Assembly (NCBI RefSeq): GCF_001296045.1
Contig: NZ_LJHS01000062.1
Location: forward strand, 1 to 32,460
Direction of reading: 5' to 3'
DNA: 32,460 nucleotides
Source: Rhizobium sp. AAP43
GTDB taxonomy: Bacteria; Pseudomonadota; Alphaproteobacteria; Rhizobiales; Rhizobiaceae
Every line of letters starts with the position of its first letter. Position 1 is the stretch's first letter. The notes under the pieces were generated by a model. It searched no databases, was not told the DNA's origin, and worked only from the letters and a program-made list of their open reading frames with translations. Positions 23,455 to 31,093 of this stretch are shown here, piece after piece. The position numbers and the translations under genes are program-made.

Positions 23455-25223
23455 ACCACAGCCTGAGACTTTGCCGAGACACGGGCCGCCAGATCGATGA
23501 GCGCATCACGATAAGCATCGCGGGCGAAGGCAGGGCTGAGATTGTGATCCGCGCCAGCCAGGATTGTCAGCCGCATGTCGCCAAAGCTGCGAAGGCGACG
23601 ACCATCGGCGCCGAAGAGTGACGCAAAATGCTCGAAGCCGACATCACCTTCGCTATAGATGAGATCGACGCTGACATTTCGCGCACCAAGCGTCCGAAAG
23701 GCGTTCAGGATCGACCGGCGGCGCGGGGCAACGCCCGGCAGGCGCCCGACAAGGGGTAAGCTGAGCCGCCAGATCCGCCCGGCGATCGCCAGCACGATGT
23801 TCTTGAGGGCCGCGGCGATATCCACCTCACCGCGCAGCAGGCGTTTGAAGGTACCACCCTGCAGCAGCCGGCTGCCATAGTCATCCAGCGAACGCGGCGC
23901 ACCCTGCAACGCTGCATCGACATCAAGTGTGGGATCCCATTCGAAGACGTAAGGGTTGACTGCGATCAGCCCGTCAATCCGTTGTTCTGCGACCGCTGAC
24001 CGGAAGGCGAGATAGGCACCGCTGCAACGGCCGGCCACGATTACGGGCCCATCATGCAAGGTCCCAAGGGCGTCGAGCGCCTCACTCACATCGATCAACT
24101 GGTGATCATCATAAAGCACCTGCTTCGGCGCGCCCGGCCGGGGCGGACTGTCGGCAACGCTTGCGCCATCGAACCGAAGCGAAGCGATGCCGGCAGCCGC
24201 CAAGTCTCGCGCCAGGGTGACCGAAGAGCGCCCCCATCCCGCGTGGCGATCATAGGCTGTGCCCAAAAGCAGGACGGCGGCTGAAGACCCGGGTTTTGTC
24301 GGCTGGCAGAAGGCGCCCTGCAATCCGGATCCGAAGGTGATCGGACGTTCGGAAAAGTCCGCCCCGGCCAGAAAACAGGATGCTGGCTCCGCAGAGACGA
24401 GCGATTTCGCACCCGTCTTCTCCTGCGCAAAAGCGGATAGCCACAGAGCGAGATCGTCGACCAGAGCCTCAGGCAACCTTGAAATGGCGGGGTTCGCCAC
24501 AAAGGCATCATAGCCAACATAGACGGTTCGGGTGACGGAAGCACCCAAGGTCGCAAGCGCATCCGCAATGCCCGCTTCCGCTGCCCTCTCTGGCCGGGCA
24601 GCCACGAAGGCCTGGCTTAACGAAGGTAAGGAAGCCTCCGCGAGGGTCAAGGTCTTGAGGTCCGCAGCGACCCCTTGCGGCAGGATATGCCCCGCTATCG
24701 CGGGTCGATCCGTGATCCGATACGCCTCGGCGAGTCCGAGACCCTCATCCACCATCCGCGACCAGATCTGCAGCTCGCGCAGATAGGCACGACCGGAGGT
24801 CACGGGCGCAAGGCAGGCGACGGCATCAACCGCGTCCATTCGCCCCGCCATGCGCAGAGCGAGCGTGGCCCCGAGACCATGACCGACGAGAATGATCCGC
24901 ATGCATCGCGAAAGAGAACACAGCGCATCGGCCGCAGCGACAATCGTTTTTCCCCAGAGGTCGAGATCGACAAAGCCTGGCGGACCGTCCAGTGCATCCC
25001 CGGTGCCAGGATGGTCGAACCGCAGACTGGGCAATCCAATCACGGCAATCCGCTCGGCCGTGATCCGCCAGAGTTTGCGCAGACACATGTCCTCAAGCCC
25101 GAACGGGCTGACGAACAGAACTGCGGCATCCGAATGCAAAGCACCGGTCGGCTGAAAAAGACCAACCGTATCGGCAAAGGTTACTGGCTGCGCTGCCGGT
25201 TGGTCGACCACCTCAGCCCTCAT
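23439..25223 (-). CDS. Tandem alpha/beta-hydrolase protein with atypical nucleophile positions
   Basis: The protein (594 residues from ATG 25223; ATG 25229 is equally possible) contains two alpha/beta-hydrolase domains, about 20-275 and 300-590, with matching landmarks: SLRFDHPGTGD and SLRFDGASVAD in the oxyanion region. The nucleophile elbow of the first reads GHGLG, with Gly116 where Ser is expected, so it is probably inactive. The second reads GRCSG, with Cys400 as nucleophile. Late in domain 2, LIYSEGDVG and GADHNLSP give the Asp and His candidates. The start overlaps the end of the GumK-like gene by 11 bases, so it is translationally coupled to polysaccharide synthesis. Acyl or aminoacyl transfer to glycan is one possibility; the function is not known. 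Confidence 0.82.
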   Translation of the reverse strand: MRAEVVDQPAAQPVTFADTVGLFQPTGALHSDAAVLFVSPFGLEDMCLRKLWRITAERIAVIGLPSLRFDHPGTGDALDGPPGFVDLDLWGKTIVAAADALCSLSRCMRIILVGHGLGATLALRMAGRMDAVDAVACLAPVTSGRAYLRELQIWSRMVDEGLGLAEAYRITDRPAIAGHILPQGVAADLKTLTLAEASLPSLSQAFVAARPERAAEAGIADALATLGASVTRTVYVGYDAFVANPAISRLPEALVDDLALWLSAFAQEKTGAKSLVSAEPASCFLAGADFSERPITFGSGLQGAFCQPTKPGSSAAVLLLGTAYDRHAGWGRSSVTLARDLAAAGIASLRFDGASVADSPPRPGAPKQVLYDDHQLIDVSEALDALGTLHDGPVIVAGRCSGAYLAFRSAVAEQRIDGLIAVNPYVFEWDPTLDVDAALQGAPRSLDDYGSRLLQGGTFKRLLRGEVDIAAALKNIVLAIAGRIWRLSLPLVGRLPGVAPRRRSILNAFRTLGARNVSVDLIYSEGDVGFEHFASLFGADGRRLRSFGDMRLTILAGADHNLSPAFARDAYRDALIDLAARVSAKSQAVVQEKP

Positions 25224-26334
25224 CAGCATTGAAGATCGTATCGACCACTTGCTTCCACGTCCGGATCGAGGAGGTGTCGATGGCCAGATGATCCATGGCT
25301 TTTGCCTTTTCGAAGGCAGCGCATACGCTTCCCGGATCAGCGGGATCATAGGCACAGACATGGTCACGGCCGGCGGCAGCGAAACGCGGTGCGACAATCG
25401 GCAGATGGCAGTAGCTGTACTGAATCATCTTCAGGCTCGACTGACTGAGATAGTCGGCGCCATCGCCATCGCGATAGGGCGCCAGGCCCACATCGGCATG
25501 TTTAATAAAGGGCACGATGATATCGAAAGGCACTTCCCCGTGCACGACGATGTTCGGCAAGCGTTCCAGCGGCAGTGCCTTCTTGCCGAAGAGATGGAAG
25601 GTCCAGTCATGATTGGCCCGCGCCAGAACATCGATGACATCTGCATCGAACTTCATGTCCCCGACGCTGACCGCATGTCGGGGACCCGCATACGGGTTGG
25701 AAACCGCGCGGTCGAAGGCATCCTTGCTGATACCGTGCGGCAGGAAAATCACGGGCGCGTCTGCGGGAAAATCGGACCGCATCGCCTCCGCCATGATCCG
25801 AACGCTGTCATAGAGCCCGATGGTCGCCGCCAATTGTTTGCCTACACAGGGATGGGTGCCGATCGTCTCCAGCCGGTCCGCCGCATGATAGATGAACCGG
25901 GCTTCAGGAGCGAAGCGCCGCAACCTACGGGTCAGAAGCGGTGACGGACCGCTTTCCACCACAACATGCGTATAGTTCGGCAAGCGACCGAGCACGGCTT
26001 TGGGCAAAAACTGCGGATAGGCACAGTAGAGAGGCATGACGAGCGCATTCAACAGGCGATTGCGCAGATTGATCGGATGATAGGGCGCAAACCAGATGAA
26101 TTGCTCCAACCGCTCGCGAAAGGTCTCCCAGCGATTGGCCGGATAACGCATAGCCTGCTCGTAGCGGCCATCCTTGATGAAGCGGCTGATCGGACTGAGG
26201 CGGCAGACGAGAAAGTCAACGTGGTCGCCATCCTCCAGCAACTGTTCCGCCATGAAATGCAGATCGACACGCCGGGGGGAGTCGGCGAAATGCTGGCCAG
26301 TCACGATCAGGACGCGGTTCTTGCCCTTTGTCAT
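25213..26334 (-). CDS. GumK-like glycosyltransferase (GT70-type, probable glucuronosyltransferase)
   Basis: The 373-residue GT-B protein resembles Xanthomonas GumK, the membrane-associated enzyme that adds glucuronic acid to the xanthan lipid-linked intermediate. Shared landmarks are DSPRRVDLHFMAEQL near the amino terminus, VVESG, the IYHAADRL segment whose Asp is the catalytic base in GumK, the PYAGPRHAVSVGDMKFD loop, and the donor-binding IKHADVGLAPYRDG...SSLKMIQY region. It overlaps the preceding GT4 gene by four bases (ATGA) and the following hydrolase by 11, so the three are one operon. The acceptor sugar is not deducible; glucuronate as donor is inferred from the GumK likeness. Confidence 0.86.
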   Translation of the reverse strand: MTKGKNRVLIVTGQHFADSPRRVDLHFMAEQLLEDGDHVDFLVCRLSPISRFIKDGRYEQAMRYPANRWETFRERLEQFIWFAPYHPINLRNRLLNALVMPLYCAYPQFLPKAVLGRLPNYTHVVVESGPSPLLTRRLRRFAPEARFIYHAADRLETIGTHPCVGKQLAATIGLYDSVRIMAEAMRSDFPADAPVIFLPHGISKDAFDRAVSNPYAGPRHAVSVGDMKFDADVIDVLARANHDWTFHLFGKKALPLERLPNIVVHGEVPFDIIVPFIKHADVGLAPYRDGDGADYLSQSSLKMIQYSYCHLPIVAPRFAAAGRDHVCAYDPADPGSVCAAFEKAKAMDHLAIDTSSIRTWKQVVDTIFNADEG

Positions 26335-27506
26335 CCGGCTCTCCCCGATCTGCGGCCCGACAGGATATGCCGATAAAGATCGATATGTCGGTCGCAGACG
26401 CCGCCCCAGTCATGTTGGCTTGCCGCAAGCATCATCTCTTCCCGCATAGCCGGCTTGTCCAGCAGCATGGCGAAAGCCTGCTCGACCTTGGCCGCCGCCA
26501 CCTGCGGATGCGCGAAGTCTGTAAGCCCGATCCCGGCATGACGGTCTGCCAGAACGCGATAGGCCGCATTGTCGTGGAGGACAGGAAGAAGTCCGGCACT
26601 CATGGCTTCAACGGCAACCAGCCCAAAACCTTCATAGTCGGACGCAGAAACGAAAACCGAGCATTCGCCGAGCACCTTGCGCACTTCGTCATCGGTGACG
26701 CCGACATGCAAGCTCACCGCCCCGCCCAGACGGCGCGTGGCGATTTCCCGCTCAAGATCGCGCGACGAGAGATCCGATGGTGAACCGATGATATCGAGCC
26801 GCCAGTCAGGCACGCTCGATCTCAGCTGCACAAGCATGTCGAGTAGACGCTCAAGGCGCTTGTTGACCGAGAACCGCCCAATTGTCACGAGCCGCCGAAC
26901 GGGTACGGTCGACGACAACCCGGCAAATTTGCCAATGTCCACACCGTTTTCAATTAGCCGGGTCCGCGAGCCGGTAATCGGCAGAAAGCGATCACGATCA
27001 GACTGGCTGCAACAGATCACGGCATCATAGGCGAGGCCGGAAAGACGCGTGGCAGTCTGGAACCAGATCTTTTTCAGCAGCGCATGGTTATGGGTATGGA
27101 AAAAGCCGCCATGCGTGGTCGCGACCAGCGGCTTGCCATGCAAGACACGTGTCCATGCCAGGGCATCATAGAAGAAGTCGATCCCGTGGACATGCACTAG
27201 GTCGGCGTCGCGGACATGGCTGAAGACGGAGGGAGCGATCGGATAACGGCTGCTGCCCCGCCAGGGAATACGCACCACATCGACGCCATCAATGATGTCC
27301 CGCGGTGAAAGCGTATTGTCCGGATCCCGAAACAATCGATCGAGCGTCACGACCCGGACGCGCCAGCCCTTTGCGAGAAGCGAGCGACTGAGGTTTGCGA
27401 CGACATCCTCCAGCCCACCGCGGCTCGGCGTGTATTGGCGGACAATCTGCACCACCAGCGGCGCGCGCTCATCGCTTCGGCGATTGTCGATCTGGGCCCT
27501 CATCAT
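26331..27506 (-). CDS. GT4-family glycosyltransferase
   Basis: The protein (391 residues from ATG 27506; the adjacent ATG 27503 has slightly better spacing from AGGA) is a retaining GT-B enzyme of family GT4. The acceptor domain carries YTPSRGGLEDVVANLS and ATTHGGFFHT; the donor domain has ENGVDIGKFAG, IGRFSVNKRLERLLD and the E-x7-E motif in SDYEGFGLVAVEAMSAG. Such enzymes often transfer mannose or galactose from a nucleotide sugar; in xanthan synthesis GumH plays this part beside GumK. It is the first gene of the minus-strand operon, divergent from the GumC-like gene. An upstream in-frame ATG at 27563 has no ribosome site and is less likely. Confidence 0.88.
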   Translation of the reverse strand: MMRAQIDNRRSDERAPLVVQIVRQYTPSRGGLEDVVANLSRSLLAKGWRVRVVTLDRLFRDPDNTLSPRDIIDGVDVVRIPWRGSSRYPIAPSVFSHVRDADLVHVHGIDFFYDALAWTRVLHGKPLVATTHGGFFHTHNHALLKKIWFQTATRLSGLAYDAVICCSQSDRDRFLPITGSRTRLIENGVDIGKFAGLSSTVPVRRLVTIGRFSVNKRLERLLDMLVQLRSSVPDWRLDIIGSPSDLSSRDLEREIATRRLGGAVSLHVGVTDDEVRKVLGECSVFVSASDYEGFGLVAVEAMSAGLLPVLHDNAAYRVLADRHAGIGLTDFAHPQVAAAKVEQAFAMLLDKPAMREEMMLAASQHDWGGVCDRHIDLYRHILSGRRSGRAG

Positions 27507-27594
27507 GATCCTGTTCCGTCGCCTGCTGTCTAAATTCCTGGCCCGAAAACCTCTCTCGGACATACCCGCAAACGGTTAAGACCGGGTTCCCTGT

Positions 27595-27634
27595 TGGTTA
27601 TGACCTCCGCGTTCAGCAATGATTAACCATGGTT
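27595..27634. promoter_or_regulatory. Symmetric elements in the divergent polysaccharide promoter region
   Basis: AACCATGGTT (27625-27634) is a perfect 10-bp palindrome, and TGGTTA (27595-27600) with TAACCA (27624-27629) makes a wider dyad sharing its left half. It lies between the GT4 gene and the GumC-like gene. A short hairpin CGCGGC-N5-GCCGCG is at 27676-27692. I cannot assign a regulator. Confidence 0.35.
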
Positions 27635-27740
27635 TGAAAGGATAAGGCGAGGTCAGATCTCCGCCCTGCAGTCTTCGCGGCACGAGGCCGCGGCAGGCCA
27701 TCATCGAACAAGCTCCCGAGAAAGCGTTCCGGACAGGGAA

Positions 27741-29750
27741 ATGAACATCGACATTTTTCAGCTACCGGAGATCCTGGCACGCCGCTTCCGGCTGGTCATG
27801 ATCATTGCCGTCTTGTGCATCGTGGTGGCGCTCGGACTTGTGTTGCGCATGACGCCGACCTTCACCTCCTCCGCCGAATTGCTGCTCGACCCGAACGGGC
27901 TTGCCAGCGAGGCCCTCGACTTGAAGGGCACACCCGCGACGACGCGGCAGGACCAGCCGAACATCGACAGCCAGATTTTCGTGATGCAGTCGAGCAATGT
28001 CATGCGCGCCGTGGTCGAACGCCTCAGCCTCGCGGACGACCTCGCATTGGTTCCGCGATCAGCCGTAGACAAGCAAGCCGCAGCCGTCGAGGCGCTGAAG
28101 ACCAAGGTCAAAGTGGAACGCCAGGGGCAGTCCCTCGTCTTCACCATCGCAGCTGAGCATCCGGACGCCAAGCGGGCGGCCGATATCGCCAATGCCGTCG
28201 CCGAGATTTATCTGCAGCAACTCGACCAATCCCGGTCCGACGCGGCCCGCCGCGCCAGCACCACGTTTCAGATCCAGGCAAGCGAGCTGCGCGACAGGGT
28301 GCTGAAAGCTGAACTCGCCGTCGAACAATTCAAGTCGGAAAACGGCCTGGCCACCACCGGCCAGCAAGGACTGGTCATCGAGCAGCAGGTTGCCGGTCTT
28401 AGCGAACAGCTGACGGCAGCGCGCGTTGCCGAAGAACAGGCCCAGACCGCCTATGATCAGGTCCGCAACCTGACCGTTGCCTCCCTTGAGGGCGGTGCCA
28501 CGCCGGAAGTCCTGCAATCCACCACCATCGGCCTCCTGCGTGATCGCTATGCCGTGCTCGTCGATCGCCGCACCCAGCTCGCCACCAATCTCGGCGCCAA
28601 TCACCCGCAATTGCGAGCGATCAATTCCCAGGTCGCTAACATGCAGCAGGCGATCCAGGGCGAGCTAGACCGCATCCGTCAGTCGATGAAGGTGAGCTAT
28701 GACCGCGCGGCTGCGAACACAAAGGCGCTCACCCAGCGCCTGGACAGCCTGACCGCGACGAGCTTTGACAGCGGTGCAGCGCAGATCCGCATGCGCCAGC
28801 TTGAAAACGAGGCTGATGCGGTCCGCACCCTCTACAAGACCTTTCTCAATCGCGCCGAGGAACTGGGGCAGCAGCAGACTGTCAACACCGACAATTCGCG
28901 CATCATCACAGCCGCAACACCGCTGCCGAAATCCTCGGCCAAACTGAAGATCCTGATCCTGATCGCCGCAGCCCTCTTCGGCACCATCGCCGGCGCCTGC
29001 CTCGCTGTATTGAGCGAAATCCTCGTGGGGAACCGCACCGAAGAAAAGGCTACCACGTCTGATCACGACTTGCCGATCATCGCCACGCTCAAGTTCGACG
29101 CTGCCAAGCCGAAGGGGATATGGCAGCGCCTCTCCGCGATCGGAACAAGCGGTGAGCCCGAGAACGCTACCGACGGCTCTCAGGACGTTCACGAGGCCGC
29201 CCGTCGCATTCTGGCCGAGATCGAGGTCCAGCGCCCTTACAATCTGATGTTCACCAAGACCGGCGACATCGTCACTGCAGCCGGAATCACCACCGATCTC
29301 GTCCAGGCCTTCACCGAGGAAGGCGAATATGTTGCCTATGCTTCGGGACCGTTGGCGGCTCGCCGCCCGAAAGCCTCACGGCGTGCCGGTCGACCAAGCG
29401 TCAACGCAGTCCTGGCAAGGGACGAACACCTGGACCTGCCGCTCTCAAACCTTCTGCACTACGACATGCTGGACGCAGCCAAGCCGGCATCGCCCGCGCC
29501 CACAAGCCGCAAGCCCAAGGTTTCAGCCTTCGCACCGAGGGAGGCCCGGCGGGAAGGCGACCTGATCGTGATCAACGCCTGCGGCACTGACATCACCCAG
29601 CATCTGCCGGAACTCTCCGACGAAGCCGATGCAATTGCCATCATCATCAGGCATACGGATCTCCGTTCGAAGGGCCTGTCGGCGCATCTCGCCGCATTCG
29701 GCGACAATCTCGACAAGGTCATCGGCTTGGTCGTGGTGGAGTCAGACTGA
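27741..29750 (+). CDS. GumC/ExoP-type polysaccharide co-polymerase with degenerate kinase domain
   Basis: The 669-residue inner-membrane protein has a Wzz domain: first membrane helix at about 18-36, a long periplasmic coiled-coil region (about 160-390, rich in Gln/Ala/Glu), and a second membrane helix at about 403-427. Such proteins control chain length and link Wzy polymerisation with export. The cytoplasmic tail keeps the outline of a BY-kinase, but the P-loop position (about residue 503) reads FTKTGDIVTAAGITTD with no GxGKS/T, the Walker B-like strand reads VINACGTD, and no tyrosine cluster ends the protein. It is therefore probably a pseudokinase. AGGGA precedes the ATG. Its stop overlaps the polymerase start by one base. 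Confidence 0.88.
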   Translation: MNIDIFQLPEILARRFRLVMIIAVLCIVVALGLVLRMTPTFTSSAELLLDPNGLASEALDLKGTPATTRQDQPNIDSQIFVMQSSNVMRAVVERLSLADDLALVPRSAVDKQAAAVEALKTKVKVERQGQSLVFTIAAEHPDAKRAADIANAVAEIYLQQLDQSRSDAARRASTTFQIQASELRDRVLKAELAVEQFKSENGLATTGQQGLVIEQQVAGLSEQLTAARVAEEQAQTAYDQVRNLTVASLEGGATPEVLQSTTIGLLRDRYAVLVDRRTQLATNLGANHPQLRAINSQVANMQQAIQGELDRIRQSMKVSYDRAAANTKALTQRLDSLTATSFDSGAAQIRMRQLENEADAVRTLYKTFLNRAEELGQQQTVNTDNSRIITAATPLPKSSAKLKILILIAAALFGTIAGACLAVLSEILVGNRTEEKATTSDHDLPIIATLKFDAAKPKGIWQRLSAIGTSGEPENATDGSQDVHEAARRILAEIEVQRPYNLMFTKTGDIVTAAGITTDLVQAFTEEGEYVAYASGPLAARRPKASRRAGRPSVNAVLARDEHLDLPLSNLLHYDMLDAAKPASPAPTSRKPKVSAFAPREARREGDLIVINACGTDITQHLPELSDEADAIAIIIRHTDLRSKGLSAHLAAFGDNLDKVIGLVVVESD

Positions 29751-31093
29751 TGCCGCGCGCTGCTCGCCCGGAGGCATGGCGGCGACTTAACCCTTCACCC
29801 GTGCCGACGAGCAGCGAAGGCGTCCTCGCCGGGGGCCAGACCGACAGTGGTTGGCGCGGCCAGGTCGCAACATTCGCAGTCCTCGGCGGCACAACCTTCA
29901 ATCTCTTCCTCTGCTTCGTTCAGACCCGGATCATGGGCGTCAGCGACGCCCATGTGATGCTGGCCGAACTGATCTTGATCGCCTCGGCCTTTCTTGCGGC
30001 CCTGTCCCGCCGCGTTGACATGTATCTGCTCTCCGCGCTGTTCATCAGCTACATGATCCTGCTGTTTGCCCTGCGCGGTGCAATCGACCTCAAGGCCCTG
30101 CGTGACATTCTGATCCCGATCGCCTTCTACTTCCTCGGCAGCGCGGTCCAGAATGCCCGCCTCGCCGATCGACTGGTGACAATCACGATCCTTATCGCGC
30201 TTGTCGTCGGGCTGTTCGAATATCTCTTTCTCGAGACCTACCTCGATTACTTCAACGTGCTCGGTTACTTCATTTCACGCGGCACCGTGACGCTTGAGGA
30301 GAGTTTCGGGGCAACACGCGGCCTGTTCATCAGCGGACTTCGCCCTGAACCGAGGACACTCCTGCCTTTTCTCGGCCAGCATCGTGTCTCCGGCGTTTTC
30401 CTGGAACCCGTCTCCGCCGGCAATTTTGGAGCGATCATCTATGCCTGGGCGCTGTTTCGCCCGGCCATGCGCCTGCGTTATCTCGTGATTGCAGCTGCCT
30501 TGACCACGATCGTACTCGCCGATGCCCGATTCGGCTTCTTCACCTGCATCCTCGTCACGCTGATGCTGCCCTTCTACCGTCTTGTACCAAGGCTGGTCTG
30601 GGCCATCATGCCCTTCCTGATGCTGACATCAGTCGCCGTCTATGGTCTCGCGACTGGCGCAGATGGCGGTGCGAACGATATTGCCGGCCGCTTCTCCGTC
30701 ACAGCCACCCTGCTGACGAAGCTCGATTTCGCCGTCATCATCGGCGCGCAGACAACCGACCAGTTCACCGCCGATTCCGGCCTTGCCTATACGCTGACAA
30801 AATTCGGCATTGTCGGCTTCGTGTTTCTATGGGCCGCGTTCGCCTATGCGCCCATCAAGGACAGGCGGGCCTGGACGTTTCATTCCATGGTTATGATTTA
30901 TCTTCTGCTGCTCATGCTGATCAGCAACTCGTTCTTCTCGATCAAAACCGCCGCCCTCGTCTGGTTCCTCGTCGGCACGGCAGGCGCTGTCGACTGGTCA
31001 GGGCTCTCAGGAGCGCAGACCCGACCAAAGCCAAGCAACTCGCTCAGCGTTCCAAGGCGGGGCAGGTCGCAGCAGCTGCGGAAAAATCCTTGA
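29750..31093 (+). CDS. Wzy-type polysaccharide polymerase / O-antigen ligase-like membrane protein
   Basis: The 447-residue protein has a polar amino-terminal tail of about 40 residues, then roughly ten membrane helices with a large loop in the middle (about 165-225, including GLRPEPRTLLPFLGQHRVSGVFLEPVSAG shape with several Arg, Glu and His) and a second loop after residue 300. This is the layout of Wzy/GumE/ExoQ polymerases, which join lipid-linked repeat units in the periplasm. The family diverges strongly in sequence, so the call rests on topology and context: the start overlaps the co-polymerase stop (TGATG). Its last 50 bases overlap the convergent GH5 gene. A WaaL-like ligase is the main alternative. 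Confidence 0.8.
   Translation: MPRAARPEAWRRLNPSPVPTSSEGVLAGGQTDSGWRGQVATFAVLGGTTFNLFLCFVQTRIMGVSDAHVMLAELILIASAFLAALSRRVDMYLLSALFISYMILLFALRGAIDLKALRDILIPIAFYFLGSAVQNARLADRLVTITILIALVVGLFEYLFLETYLDYFNVLGYFISRGTVTLEESFGATRGLFISGLRPEPRTLLPFLGQHRVSGVFLEPVSAGNFGAIIYAWALFRPAMRLRYLVIAAALTTIVLADARFGFFTCILVTLMLPFYRLVPRLVWAIMPFLMLTSVAVYGLATGADGGANDIAGRFSVTATLLTKLDFAVIIGAQTTDQFTADSGLAYTLTKFGIVGFVFLWAAFAYAPIKDRRAWTFHSMVMIYLLLLMLISNSFFSIKTAALVWFLVGTAGAVDWSGLSGAQTRPKPSNSLSVPRRGRSQQLRKNP

Noticed and set aside
27741..29750. Calling the GumC-like protein a tyrosine kinase
   Set aside because: The P-loop and Walker B-like motifs and the tyrosine cluster needed for BY-kinase activity are absent.
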